NCBI GenBank assembly: GCA_947503175.1
Contig: CANNCO010000002.1
Coordinates: forward strand, 1 to 64,000
DNA from: an uncultured Paracoccaceae bacterium
Lineage (GTDB): Bacteria; Pseudomonadota; Alphaproteobacteria; Rhodobacterales; Rhodobacteraceae
Length of the DNA: 64,000 nt
Reading direction: 5' to 3'
The notes below the pieces were generated by a model. It did no database searches. It saw only the letters and a program-made list of their open reading frames with translations, and was not told the origin of the DNA. Below are positions 34,447 to 43,619 of this stretch, piece after piece; position 1 is the first letter of the stretch, and each line of letters begins with the position of its first letter. The position numbers and the translations under genes are program-made.

Positions 34447-34637
34447 GCATCTCTCGCGAGCCTTCAGATGCCCCCTCTGTCCTTTCGCCTGAGATCGTTA
34501 TCCCTTCGGCGCCCCGGGAGCCGGGGTCTCTCCAGAGTGTCCTTGCCCGCGACGGTCCCTTTTGCCTGAGAGTTTACCGGGGCGGTTGCTCCTTCGGCAC
34601 CGGGAACGCCACCTGGCGGCCCGGATTCTCCCGTCGC
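34447..34637 (-). promoter_or_regulatory. Tandem glycine riboswitch upstream of gcvT
   Basis: Two glycine aptamers are readable on the minus strand. Aptamer 1 (34549-34637) has GCGACGGGAGA, GCCGAAGGAGCAA, ACTCTCAGGCAAAAGGGACCGTCGC. Aptamer 2 (34471-34539) has ACTCTGGAGAG, GCCGAAGGGATAA, ATCTCAGGCGAAAGGACAGAG. A hairpin GCATCT...AGATGC (34447-34471) overlaps the end of aptamer 2 and can serve as the expression platform. It should switch gcvTHP on when glycine is high. Confidence 0.95.
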
Positions 34638-34716
34638 TGACGCCCTAGCGTTACTCCTGATCCGCGCGTCCGGCAAGCACTTGTATGCGGCAGCAAGCGA
34701 AGGCAGGAATAAGGAC

Positions 34717-35289
34717 ATGACCACACCCTATTTCTTCGGCTATGGCAGCCTCGTGAACCGAGCAACGCATGACCACCCGGATGCGCAGCCCGCCGCGGTC
34801 ACCGGATGGCGGCGGGTCTGGCGGCATACGGCCCTGAGGCCCGTGGCCTTTCTGACCGTGATCCCCGACCCCAGTGCCACCATTGACGGCATGGTCGCAG
34901 CGGTGCCGAAAGGCGACTGGCTGGCGCTTGATGAACGAGAACACGCCTATGATCGGGTGCGGACCGCGCAGATCGCGCATCGGCTGGCACCACGAACCGA
35001 CATCCATCTCTATACGATCCCGGATGGCAAACACGGGGCACCAGACCGTACCCATCCCGTTTTGCTCAGCTATCTAGACACCGTCGTACAGGGCTACCTG
35101 AACGAATTCGGGAGGGACGGCGTCGCCAGCTTCTTTAAAACGACAACGGGCTGGGACGCTCCGATCGCCGACGACCGCGACCGCCCGCTTTATGCTCGGC
35201 ACCAGACGTTGACCCGGAAAGAACGCGCCATCACCGACGACTACCTTAGCCGCTTTGGCGCGCGGCTCGTCGAACCGCCTGTGTTGTAG
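34717..35289 (+). CDS. Gamma-glutamylcyclotransferase-like protein
   Basis: 190 residues of the GGCT/AIG2 fold: the diagnostic FFGYGSL loop is near the N-terminus and LDEREHAYDR carries the likely catalytic Glu. The length exceeds the smallest GGCT enzymes because of a C-terminal extension (LSYLDTVVQGYLNEFG...). The ATG at 34717 is preferred to one 12 codons earlier that lacks family similarity. It may cleave gamma-glutamyl amines or be a general cyclotransferase. Single gene, divergent from gcvT. Confidence 0.82.
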   Translation: MTTPYFFGYGSLVNRATHDHPDAQPAAVTGWRRVWRHTALRPVAFLTVIPDPSATIDGMVAAVPKGDWLALDEREHAYDRVRTAQIAHRLAPRTDIHLYTIPDGKHGAPDRTHPVLLSYLDTVVQGYLNEFGRDGVASFFKTTTGWDAPIADDRDRPLYARHQTLTRKERAITDDYLSRFGARLVEPPVL

Positions 35290-35550
35290 CAGAAACACGG
35301 TCTGCAGTGATGCAACCGGTTCATGGTCAGATACGAAGTATTGCAAGACGATGTTCCTTACCGCCTCACCATCCGAACAGTCCAGGGCTCACCAGGCGAA
35401 AGAAATCTGCCTACAAGGTTGATTGCAAAGCTTTGAATCAGCGCGTTCAGTCCGGCTTGCGGGTTGAAGTAAGCAATGACCCTGCCCACGGATCAGACTA
35501 TCCGCCTTCAGCATGCCGTGAGCGACCGATCACCGCACCAGCCGTTGCTG

Positions 35551-36393
35551 TCATGTGCTGAGGCCATAGAACTCGACCGCAGTTTCACCGAAAATGCGCG
35601 CTCTTGCATCTATGTCCAGATGGGCTGTCAGCTCTTCCGCCGCCCGTCGCCAGCCTGAATACTCCGTGCTCAGTCGGCAGACCGGCCAGTCCGAGCCCCA
35701 CATGGTCCGGTCCGGACCGAAGACCGAGAAGACATGATCGGAATAGGGGCGCAGTCGTTCAATCGTCCATGCGTCGATGTCCTCGGTCACCAATGCAGAA
35801 TACTTACACACGGTGCCCGAGCGTTCAGCTAAGCGCGCAATGCCATCCGCCCAGAACCGAAAATGATGTTCGGATTGCTCGTGTATCTGTGGCTTCATGC
35901 AGTGGTCGATGACAACCATCATCTCCGGAAAGCGGTTTAGAAGGGTATGGAAGTTCGCAAGATGTTTGGGAAAGCCCAGCGCATCAAATGTCAAACCCAG
36001 ATCGCAGAGCGCCTTGAACCCCCATTGTACATCGTCGCGAAGCATCCAGTCGGGATCGGGGATGTCCTGAATCATCGGACGAACGCCCAGAAACTTGGGG
36101 TGTTTGGCAAGGCGGCGCAAATGGCCAAAGTGCGAGGATTGTTCGAAATCCACCCAGCCGACGACGCCCGCAATCCATGGCGTCGCATCGGCCAGACCCA
36201 GCATGTATTCGGTTTCTTCCACGGTGGCGGCAGCCTGGACCAGAACTGTCGCATCGATCCCATGCTCCGTCAGATGCGGGGCAAGATCGGCAGGCGCATA
36301 GGGGCGGGCAAGGGTTGGGTTGTCCTTCGGCATCCAGTCGTAATCGCCGCGGGCAGGGTTCCAGAAGTGTTGATGCGCGTCGATCTGAACCAT
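35551..36393 (-). CDS. Amidohydrolase, L-fucono/rhamnonolactonase type
   Basis: 280 residues of the amidohydrolase_2 family: IDAHQHFW at the N-terminus, VVIDHCMKP in the middle and MWGSDWPVC near the end supply the metal ligands. Close relatives open sugar lactones or pyrone dicarboxylates. The aldo/keto reductase gene ends 4 bases upstream, so the two probably make and open a lactone from an aldose (dehydrogenase then lactonase). Convergent with the GGCT-like gene across a 260-base gap that holds nothing obvious. Confidence 0.84.
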   Translation of the reverse strand: MVQIDAHQHFWNPARGDYDWMPKDNPTLARPYAPADLAPHLTEHGIDATVLVQAAATVEETEYMLGLADATPWIAGVVGWVDFEQSSHFGHLRRLAKHPKFLGVRPMIQDIPDPDWMLRDDVQWGFKALCDLGLTFDALGFPKHLANFHTLLNRFPEMMVVIDHCMKPQIHEQSEHHFRFWADGIARLAERSGTVCKYSALVTEDIDAWTIERLRPYSDHVFSVFGPDRTMWGSDWPVCRLSTEYSGWRRAAEELTAHLDIDARARIFGETAVEFYGLST

Positions 36394-36397
36394 CTGA

Positions 36398-37426
36398 TCA
36401 AGCGGTCGGAGCGTCGTCGCGCATCAGGCCCTCGGCCTTCAGGCCCGACCAGAGTTCAGGTGGAATCTTTGCCTTAGACGCTTCGAGGTTCGAGGCCATC
36501 TCAGCAGCACCTTGTCCGCCGGGGATGACGGAGACGACAGCCGGATGCTGGAGCGGGAACTGAAACGCGGCGTCGAGCATACGGGTGTCGTGTCGGTCAC
36601 AGACGGCCTGAATGCGCCCGACCTTGTCGAGAATGTCCTGCGGTGCAGGGTCGTAATTGTAGAACGCGCCGGGTTTGGGGCCCGTGGCCAGAATGCCCGA
36701 ATTGTAAGGTCCTCCAATCACGATGCCGATCCCGCGCTCATCGCAAAGCGGCAGCATGGAATCGAGCGCCTCCTGTTCCAGAAGCGTGTAGCGGCCTGCC
36801 AGAAGGAACAGATCGAAATCCCCACGTTCCGCCATCCACTGGCAAGATTGCCATTCGTTGACCCCTGCCCCGAATGCGCGGATCACGCCTTGGTCTCGAA
36901 GCTCCATCAGGGCCTTGTAACCACCGGCCATCAACTCGTTCAGCTTGGGTTCCAGAGCCTCCCATGAGCCATGGTTGAAGATGTCGAGATCGTGGGCGTA
37001 GAGGATATCGACCCGGTCGATGCCGAGGCGTTCGAACGAAAATTCGTGCGACCGCATCACACCGTCATATGTGTAGTCATAAACTTCTTTCCGGGCGGGC
37101 ACATCGAACCATTTGCCGAAACCGTCGCGCTTGTCCGGGGTCGTCGCCTTCAGGAGCCGCCCGATCTTGGTGGACAGGACGTATTCATCGCGGGGTTTGC
37201 CGCGCAGGAAGTGGTTCAGCCGCGTCTCCGACAGACCAAGGCCATAGAGCGGTGCCGTATCATAGTATCGCACGCCCGCATCCCATGCGGCTTGGAGAAC
37301 GGTCTGTGCATCGCCTTCGGATATCGCGCGATAGAGATTGCCCAGCGGGGCCGTCCCAAATCCCAGCTCAGTAAGGGTCAGCCCCCCGTTTCCGAGCCTG
37401 TCCCAGTGGCGTGTCGGCAGTGTCAT
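36398..37426 (-). CDS. Aldo/keto reductase, L-fucose/D-threo-aldose dehydrogenase type
   Basis: 342 residues with the NAD(P)-dependent TIM-barrel fold: LGFGTAPLGNLY, GVRYYDTAPLYGLGLSE (catalytic Asp and Tyr region), STKIGR (Lys), and a C-terminal VSVIPGGQGAAEM. The family oxidises free aldoses to lactones. The ATG at 37426 follows GGGGAGG. First gene of the two-gene minus operon, divergent from the BtpA-like/M42/kinase operon, likely one sugar regulon. Confidence 0.85.
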   Translation of the reverse strand: MTLPTRHWDRLGNGGLTLTELGFGTAPLGNLYRAISEGDAQTVLQAAWDAGVRYYDTAPLYGLGLSETRLNHFLRGKPRDEYVLSTKIGRLLKATTPDKRDGFGKWFDVPARKEVYDYTYDGVMRSHEFSFERLGIDRVDILYAHDLDIFNHGSWEALEPKLNELMAGGYKALMELRDQGVIRAFGAGVNEWQSCQWMAERGDFDLFLLAGRYTLLEQEALDSMLPLCDERGIGIVIGGPYNSGILATGPKPGAFYNYDPAPQDILDKVGRIQAVCDRHDTRMLDAAFQFPLQHPAVVSVIPGGQGAAEMASNLEASKAKIPPELWSGLKAEGLMRDDAPTA

Positions 37427-37527
37427 GGCAGTCCTCCCCTCACCGACTGACATGCTAGAATGAATCACCTAGTCGGCCAAGGTGTTCTCCGTTAGTCTTC
37501 GATGCGGAGATCTGTCGGGGAAGCGTC

Positions 37528-37785
37528 ATGGATAGATTTGCGGGCATCTTTGGCACGGCCAAACCGGTGATCGGCATGGTGGATCTAGGTGCCTTACCCG
37601 GCGCGCCTCTGTATCACCAGGAGGCCGGGATTTTCGGTCTGGTGGAATGGACACGACCCGATTTGCGCGCACTTCAGTCGGCGGGCTTCGACGCCGTGAT
37701 GTTAGGCGATGAGAATGACCGACTTCATGAACTAGGTATAGATCGCGCCACCGACTTCATGGCGCGCAAGCTGGCTACCCGATGA
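37528..37785 (+). pseudogene. Collapsed BtpA/SgcQ-family gene
   Basis: 85 codons. The first about 66 match the start of BtpA/SgcQ proteins (KPVIGMVDLGALPGAPLYHQ ... LQSAGFDAVMLGDENDR), which are normally about 260-280 residues. The reading then jumps to what looks like a C-terminal tail (LGIDRATDFMARKL) and stops. The simplest account is an in-frame internal deletion of most of the barrel. The stop still overlaps the ATG of the M42 gene, so the operon remains translationally linked. Confidence 0.75.
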
Positions 37786-38876
37786 CGATGCGGGACCGAT
37801 TGGGAGAGATCGCGCGTGAATTGATGATGATCCCGGGACTATCGGGACATGAGGATCGGGTACGGCGTGCCATCGCGGCGCGGCTGGATGCACTTGGCTT
37901 GGACAGCCAGTCAGATGTGCTTGGAAACCTGTGCGGGACGCTTCATGGCGAGGGCCCGTCTGTGATGGTGTTTGCACATATGGACCAATTGGGGTTCGTG
38001 GTGCGCAAAGTCGAAAACGATGGGCTGATCCGGCTGGAAAGGCTGGGTGGCGTGCCCGAACGCGCGCTCGCGGCGCAGGCTGTCCTGATCTGCGTCGGTG
38101 AAGACCGGGATGTTCCGGGGATCATCGCCAACAAAAGCCACCATGCGACAGCGCCGGATGAGAAGTACCGGGTGGTGCCTTATGGAGAGGTCTTTGTCGA
38201 TGCAGGTTTTGCCAGCAAGGCGGAGGCAGAAGCAGCGGGGGTTCGGATTGGCGCTCCGGTGGTCTATCGGCCCGATGCGCATATGCTGGGCGCAGACCGG
38301 CTGGCGGGAACATCGGTTGATGACCGGGCGGGCTGCGCAGCATTGATCGTTTTGGCAGGTGCGCTCGCCGCGATGAAAGAGCGGCCGACGGTTCATGTGT
38401 GTTTCACCGTGCAGGAAGAGTTCAATCTGCGCGGCGCGCAGGCATTGGCGCAGCGGTTGCAGCCCGATATCGCGATCCAGATCGACCTGATGCTGGCCAC
38501 GGATACGCCTGATATGGCCCATTGCGGCGATATGGTTCTGGGCGGCGGGCCTGGGATGAGCCTGTATTCGTTCCACGGGCGCGGGACGCTGAACGGTGTG
38601 ATCCCGCATCCAGCGCTGGTGTCGTTGTTCGAGGGTGTGGCGGATAATCACAAGATTTCGCTGCAGCGAAGTGCCCAGACCGGGATACTTACCGATCTGT
38701 CCTATGTGCAACTTGTGGGGCACGGGGTCGCGGCAATCGATCTGGGCTTTCCCATGCGGTATTCCCATTCGGCGCAGGAGGTCTGTGACCTGCGCGATCT
38801 GGAGAGACTGGTGCAGTTGCTCAGTGCCGGGATTAGGCAGATCGGACCAGGGTTTTCGCTGGAGCGGGATGGATGA
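37782..38876 (+). CDS. M42-family metallopeptidase (SgcX-like)
   Basis: 364 residues. Metal-site motifs are intact: AHMDQLGF, SVDDRAG, VQEEFNLRGA and RYSHSAQE. M42 members are aminopeptidases or, in sugar operons, enzymes of unclear specificity such as E. coli SgcX, which is linked to the BtpA-like SgcQ exactly as here. It overlaps the BtpA remnant before it and the kinase after it by ATGA. Confidence 0.83.
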   Translation: MTMRDRLGEIARELMMIPGLSGHEDRVRRAIAARLDALGLDSQSDVLGNLCGTLHGEGPSVMVFAHMDQLGFVVRKVENDGLIRLERLGGVPERALAAQAVLICVGEDRDVPGIIANKSHHATAPDEKYRVVPYGEVFVDAGFASKAEAEAAGVRIGAPVVYRPDAHMLGADRLAGTSVDDRAGCAALIVLAGALAAMKERPTVHVCFTVQEEFNLRGAQALAQRLQPDIAIQIDLMLATDTPDMAHCGDMVLGGGPGMSLYSFHGRGTLNGVIPHPALVSLFEGVADNHKISLQRSAQTGILTDLSYVQLVGHGVAAIDLGFPMRYSHSAQEVCDLRDLERLVQLLSAGIRQIGPGFSLERDG

Positions 38877-40360
38877 AATACACGCTTGGCGTCGATATCG
38901 GGACGTATCAGAGCAAGGGCGTTCTGGTGGACGAGACCGGCGCGATTGCGGCCCAGGCCGTGCGGGATCACAGGATGATCGTGCCGCAACCCGGTTGGGC
39001 CGAGCATCGACCGGAAGAGGACTGGTGGGGCGACTTCGTGCATGTGACGCGCGAGGTTCTGGCGGCCTCTGGTGTTTCGCCGGGCGACATCGCTGCGGTA
39101 GCCTGTTCTGCAATTGGACCCTGCATGTCGCCGGTGGATGCGGATGGTGCGCCGTTGATGAACGGCGTGCTTTATGGGGTGGACACGCGGGCGGCGCAGG
39201 AGATCGACGACCTTACCCGTGAATTCGGTGCGGAGGCGATCCACGAGCGGTTCGGGAATGCGCTGACCTCGCAATCGGTGGGTCCGAAGGTTCTGTGGTT
39301 GCGCCGGAACCATCCGGAGCTGTGGGAGAAAACCGCGAAAATCCTGACCTCGACCAGTTTCATCGTGCATCGGCTGACCGGCGAATACGTGATCGACCAC
39401 TACACGGCGGGGAGTTTTGCCCCCCTCTATGACGTGGGCACGCAGAACTGGGCGGCGGATATGAGGGATGCGGTCTGTCCCGTTGAGATGCTTCCACGTC
39501 TGATGTGGTCGTCGGAGATCGCGGGATCGGTGACTGCCGAAGCCTCCCGACAGACCGGGCTGGCCGAAGGGACGCCCGTAACCTGCGGTACGATCGATGC
39601 GGCTGCCGAGGCCGTCAGTGTGGGTGTGCGCCACACAGGCGATATGATGATGATGTATGGCTCAAGCATGTTCTTCATCCAGGTGACGGATGAACGCGTG
39701 CGCGATGCGCGGCTGGACTATGCGCCATGGTTATCGCCCGGAACGCACGCGGCCATGGCCGGGATGGTCACCGGGGGAACCGTTACGCATTGGTTCCGGG
39801 ATCAGTTCGCGCGCGAGTTGGACAAGGAGACGGCATTTCCGGTGCTAACCGAGGAGGCGCAGGTGTCGCCACCAGGTGCACGCGGGTTGCTGATGCTGCC
39901 ATACTTCTCGGGCGAGCGGACACCGATCCACGATCCAAAGGCGAAGGGCGCGTTTTTCGGGCTGAACGTGACCCATAGCCGGGGGGACATGTACCGCGCG
40001 CTTTGCGAGGGGATTGCCTGTGGCACGGCCCATGTGACCGAGACCTTCGCCGATGCCGGGGCGGCGCCTGCGCGCATTCTGGCTGTCGGTGGTGGGACAA
40101 ACAACGCGATCTGGTTGCAGGCGACGTCAGATATCAGCGGGATCCGTCAGACCCTTTGCGAAAAGATCATCGGCGCATCCTATGGCGATGCGTTTATGGC
40201 CGCCTGTACTTTAGGCATGGCGGAGCCAGAGGACATCGACCGCTGGAACCCAGTGGCGCGTGAGGTCGAGCCGGTCGAGAGCGTGGATTACGCACAGCAG
40301 TTCGCGCTGTTCAAATGGCTCTATCAGCAGACCAAAGATCTTGCGCACGCGTTGAGCTAG
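38873..40360 (+). CDS. FGGY-family carbohydrate kinase
   Basis: 495 residues of the FGGY sugar kinase family. The phosphate-1 loop is GVDIGTYQSKG (6-16), the middle has TCGTIDAAAEAV, and the ATP-site motif ILAVGGGTNNAIWLQATSDI is near residues 400-420. It phosphorylates a pentulose or similar polyol; the exact sugar cannot be read. Last gene of the BtpA-M42-kinase unit, convergent with yidD. No transporter is in the visible locus. Confidence 0.88.
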   Translation: MKYTLGVDIGTYQSKGVLVDETGAIAAQAVRDHRMIVPQPGWAEHRPEEDWWGDFVHVTREVLAASGVSPGDIAAVACSAIGPCMSPVDADGAPLMNGVLYGVDTRAAQEIDDLTREFGAEAIHERFGNALTSQSVGPKVLWLRRNHPELWEKTAKILTSTSFIVHRLTGEYVIDHYTAGSFAPLYDVGTQNWAADMRDAVCPVEMLPRLMWSSEIAGSVTAEASRQTGLAEGTPVTCGTIDAAAEAVSVGVRHTGDMMMMYGSSMFFIQVTDERVRDARLDYAPWLSPGTHAAMAGMVTGGTVTHWFRDQFARELDKETAFPVLTEEAQVSPPGARGLLMLPYFSGERTPIHDPKAKGAFFGLNVTHSRGDMYRALCEGIACGTAHVTETFADAGAAPARILAVGGGTNNAIWLQATSDISGIRQTLCEKIIGASYGDAFMAACTLGMAEPEDIDRWNPVAREVEPVESVDYAQQFALFKWLYQQTKDLAHALS

Positions 40361-40364
40361 CGGC

Positions 40365-40589
40365 CTACTTCGGCGGTACGTCATCCACGCCCATGCCGCC
40401 CCAGGGATGGCAGCGCAAGATGCGGCGGACGGCCAGCCAGCCGCCTTTCAGGCCGCCATGGACCTTGAGTGCCTCAAGTGCATATGCGGAGCAGGTCGGG
40501 TCATAGCGGCAGTTGAAGCCCACCCACGGGCTGAAGACTGCGCGATAGAAGCGGACCGGTAGCGAGAGGAGCCATGCGAGTGGGGTCAT
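40365..40589 (-). CDS. yidD: Membrane protein insertion efficiency factor YidD
   Basis: 74 residues with the family signature [32 protein letters not shown] and HPWGGMG. It has a helper role in membrane protein insertion beside YidC. The start at 40589 overlaps the rnpA stop. Position after rpmH-rnpA is conserved in bacteria. Confidence 0.93.
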   Translation of the reverse strand: MTPLAWLLSLPVRFYRAVFSPWVGFNCRYDPTCSAYALEALKVHGGLKGGWLAVRRILRCHPWGGMGVDDVPPK

Positions 40590-40999
40590 TTCCGAACCCC
40601 GTGTATTTTGGCGAGCGCACGGATCAGGTTCTCGGTCAGTTGATCGAAGGGCAATTCCGCTGTTGCCCCTGCGCGCCCGATCAGGACGTAATCCCAACCC
40701 GGTCGCGCCTCGTGCGGCATTACCGCCTGCGCCGCAGCCCTTAACCGCCGCTTTGCGCGATTACGCGCGACCGCATTGCCCACTTTCTTGGAGCAGGTGA
40801 AGCCCACATGAACCACCGGATCGTCGTCGCCCCTGTCGCGTGACTGGACGACAAGCCCCGGCATCGCCTGACGCGCGCCCTTTGCTGTTGCCAGAAACTG
40901 GGGCCGGGTCTTCATGACCTCCAGACAAACGGAAACCGCCGGGGGCGTTTCAGGGTGCCCGGCCATTCTGCCTGTCCCCGTCGCCCCCGGCGGTATCAT
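40586..40999 (-). CDS. rnpA: Ribonuclease P protein component
   Basis: Up to 137 residues. The RNase P signature is clear ([26 protein letters not shown]). The start is uncertain: ATG 40999 gives a Pro/Gly-rich extension ([11 protein letters not shown]) of the kind seen in related bacteria, while ATG 40966 or 40915 give shorter forms. It binds the catalytic RNA for 5' tRNA processing. Between rpmH and yidD. Confidence 0.9.
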   Translation of the reverse strand: MIPPGATGTGRMAGHPETPPAVSVCLEVMKTRPQFLATAKGARQAMPGLVVQSRDRGDDDPVVHVGFTCSKKVGNAVARNRAKRRLRAAAQAVMPHEARPGWDYVLIGRAGATAELPFDQLTENLIRALAKIHGVRK

Positions 41000-41020
41000 G
41001 TTCGATTCCCGTCGCTGGGA

Positions 41021-41155
41021 TCAGGCCGAAAGTTTCTTGCGGCCCTGCGCACGACGCGCATTGATGATCTTGCGGCCGGCTTTGGTGGCCATACGCGCAC
41101 GAAAACCGTGGCGCCGCTTGCGCACAAGGTTCGAAGGCTGAAAGGTGCGTTTCAT
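41021..41155 (-). CDS. rpmH: Ribosomal protein bL34
   Basis: 44 residues, [20 protein letters not shown]..., the standard bL34 sequence and length. Short basic protein of the large subunit. It opens the rpmH-rnpA-yidD cluster. Confidence 0.97.
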   Translation of the reverse strand: MKRTFQPSNLVRKRRHGFRARMATKAGRKIINARRAQGRKKLSA

Positions 41156-41222
41156 CGCGCTACTCCGTCGGTCAGGCCCGCATCCCGGCTGGATTCGAGC
41201 GCTTAATCTATCAGAAGCCCGC

Positions 41223-41251
41223 CGTTTAGAGCCAAGGTGGAACCAAGTCAA
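41223..41251 (-). promoter_or_regulatory. Likely rpmH promoter
   Basis: On the minus strand TTGACT (41246-41251), a 17-base spacer and TAAACG (41223-41228) fit a sigma-70 promoter about 70 bases before the rpmH ATG. Nothing else is evident in 41156-41420. Confidence 0.5.
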
Positions 41252-41420
41252 CGCATCCCGGCCACGTTTTGCAACAAATCCCGCGCGCTGCGGGCGTGGA
41301 ATGTTACAGGCAGCATCTGAAACCCCGAAAAACCCGCAACATCCATCACCACCCATCAAGCGGGCGTGATGTGGCTTTGCGGCTGTCGGCGCGGGCCCGA
41401 TGTTGTGACACAACGGAGCC

Positions 41421-42173
41421 ATGAAAAGGAAAGATCCCGTGACTGATATGAGCCAACCCCGGGCAGAAGGCGGACTTCTTCGTAAACTCCCGCTGTTCGC
41501 CATCCTCGCTGTCGCCGCCGTTGGTGCATTCACCCTGCGCGATTACCTTACCTTTGATGCGCTGGCGCAGAACCGCGAGGCGCTGATCGCGTTTCGGGAT
41601 GCGAATTTTCTGCTGACCGTGCTGGCGTTCATCGCGGCTTACGTTGTGATCGTCGCCTTCTCACTTCCGGGTGCCACCATCGCAACCCTGACGGGCGGGT
41701 TCCTTTTTGCGACCTTTCCGGGCGCTCTCTTCAACATCATCGCCGCGACCATCGGAGCCACAGTCATCTTCCTTGCCGCCCGTTGGGGTCTTGGTGAGAA
41801 GCTTTCGGCCAAGATGGACGGGTCCGACGGCGCGGTGAAGAAGATCAAGACGGCGATTGATGATAACCAGTGGGAGGCGCTTTTCCTGATCCGTTTGGTT
41901 CCGGCTGTCCCATTCTTTGTGGCGAACCTTGTGCCTGCGCTGGTGGGTGTTCCCCTATTCCGCTTTGTCGTGACGACCTTCCTAGGGATCATTCCGGGCG
42001 CGGTTGTCTATACCTCGGTCGGTGCCGGGCTGGGTGAAGTCTTTGCCCGCGGTGAGACACCGAATCTTGGCATCATCTTTGAGATGCATATCCTGTTGCC
42101 GATCCTTGGCCTCTGTGTTCTTGCCGCCCTTCCCATTCTGATCAAGGCCGTGCGCGGCAAGAAAGGCATCTGA
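41421..42173 (+). CDS. TVP38/TMEM64 (VTT) family membrane protein
   Basis: 250 residues with about five or six membrane segments. The VTT/DedA-like core is visible: [34 protein letters not shown] and [27 protein letters not shown]. Some relatives act as lipid scramblases, others are uncharacterised. CGGAG precedes the ATG. The flavoprotein gene begins 3 bases after the stop, so the two are co-expressed. Confidence 0.87.
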   Translation: MKRKDPVTDMSQPRAEGGLLRKLPLFAILAVAAVGAFTLRDYLTFDALAQNREALIAFRDANFLLTVLAFIAAYVVIVAFSLPGATIATLTGGFLFATFPGALFNIIAATIGATVIFLAARWGLGEKLSAKMDGSDGAVKKIKTAIDDNQWEALFLIRLVPAVPFFVANLVPALVGVPLFRFVVTTFLGIIPGAVVYTSVGAGLGEVFARGETPNLGIIFEMHILLPILGLCVLAALPILIKAVRGKKGI

Positions 42174-42176
42174 GCC

Positions 42177-43595
42177 ATGAACCGGATCAAGACAGATATC
42201 TGCGTGATCGGCGCAGGCTCGGGCGGATTGTCGGTTGCGGCGGGCGCGGTGCAGATGGGGGCGAAGGTCGTCCTGCTGGAAGGCCACAAGATGGGGGGCG
42301 ACTGCCTGAACTATGGCTGCGTGCCGTCAAAGGCGCTGTTGGCCGCGGGCAAACAGGCTCATGCGATGCAGACAGGCAAGCCTTTTGGCGTGACGCCGGT
42401 GGTGCCCAAGGTCAGCTATGCCGCAGCCAAGGACCATGTGCATGATGTGATCGAGACGATTGCGCCCGTCGACAGCCAGGAACGATTTGAAGGACTTGGC
42501 GTCCATGTGATCCGCGAGTTCGGCCGATTCATCTCGAAGACCGAGGTGCAGGCCGGCGATACGGTTATCGAAGCGCGCCGCTTTGTGATCGCCACGGGCT
42601 CTGGTCCCTTTGTCCCGCCGATACCGGGGATCGAGGATGTCGAGGTTCACACAAACGAGACGATTTTCGATCTGCGCGAGAAGCCCGACCATCTGTTGAT
42701 TGTCGGCGGCGGCCCGATCGGGATGGAAATGGCGCAGGCGCATATCCGGCTCGGGTCGAAAGTGACGGTGATCGAAGGCATGAAAGCGATGGGCAATGAC
42801 GACCCAGAGCTTTCGGCCATCGTCTTGGACAGGCTCCGCGACGAAGGCGTCGAGATCGTCGAGGGTGCCCAAGCCACCAAGATCACCGGTGGCAAGGGGC
42901 TCGTCACGGTCGAGACCGAGAACGGCAGCTATACCGGCAGTCACATCCTTATGGCGGTGGGCCGAAAGGTGAACCTCGACAAGCTGGATCTGGATCGGGG
43001 CGGCGTGGCCCATGACCGGGCGGTGAAGGTCGATGCAAGTCTGCGGTCGGTGACGAACAAAAAGGTTTATGCGGTGGGCGATGCCGCTGGTGGTCTGCAA
43101 TTCACCCATGTTGCGGGCTATCATGCGGGTGTCGTCATTCGCTCAGCCCTGTTCGGTTTGCCGTCGAAGGCCCGTACCGACCACATCCCCTGGGTGACTT
43201 ATACAGACCCTGAACTGGCACAGGTCGGTCTGACGGAAGAGGAAGCCAACAAGAAATTCGGTTCTTTTCAAGTCGAGGTTGTACGGTTTGAGTACAGTGA
43301 AAACGACCGGGCTATTGCCGAGGGCAAGACCACAGGTCTGATTAAGGTTATGGTTGTAAAGGGTCGTCCTGTGGGCGCATCTATCGTGGGCGCACATGCA
43401 GGTGAATTGATCGGAGTCTGGGTGCTTTCCATCGCGAACAAGATGAAGATGAGCCAGATCGCGGCGATGGTCGCGCCCTACCCCACCTTGGGGGAAATCA
43501 ACAAGCGGGCAGCCGGGGCCTATTTCTCGCCCCGTCTGTTTGATAATCCTAGGGTCAAGCAAGTGGTTGGCTTCGTCCAGCGCTGGCTGCCCTGA
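42177..43595 (+). CDS. Dihydrolipoamide dehydrogenase/mercuric reductase-like flavoprotein
   Basis: 472 residues: N-terminal FAD loop GAGSGGLS, redox disulfide GGDCLNYGCVPSK (Cys43, Cys48), NAD(P) loop VGGGPIGMEMA, and C-terminal dimer domain. In lipoamide dehydrogenase the C-terminal HPT-E pair is the base; here the stretch is APYPTLGE, with Tyr in place of His. No lipoyl proteins or mer genes are nearby, so a membrane-linked thiol or quinone role beside the VTT protein is more likely than Lpd itself. Confidence 0.82.
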   Translation: MNRIKTDICVIGAGSGGLSVAAGAVQMGAKVVLLEGHKMGGDCLNYGCVPSKALLAAGKQAHAMQTGKPFGVTPVVPKVSYAAAKDHVHDVIETIAPVDSQERFEGLGVHVIREFGRFISKTEVQAGDTVIEARRFVIATGSGPFVPPIPGIEDVEVHTNETIFDLREKPDHLLIVGGGPIGMEMAQAHIRLGSKVTVIEGMKAMGNDDPELSAIVLDRLRDEGVEIVEGAQATKITGGKGLVTVETENGSYTGSHILMAVGRKVNLDKLDLDRGGVAHDRAVKVDASLRSVTNKKVYAVGDAAGGLQFTHVAGYHAGVVIRSALFGLPSKARTDHIPWVTYTDPELAQVGLTEEEANKKFGSFQVEVVRFEYSENDRAIAEGKTTGLIKVMVVKGRPVGASIVGAHAGELIGVWVLSIANKMKMSQIAAMVAPYPTLGEINKRAAGAYFSPRLFDNPRVKQVVGFVQRWLP

Positions 43596-43619
43596 ACGTT
43601 CAAAGGCGGTTGATCGGGA

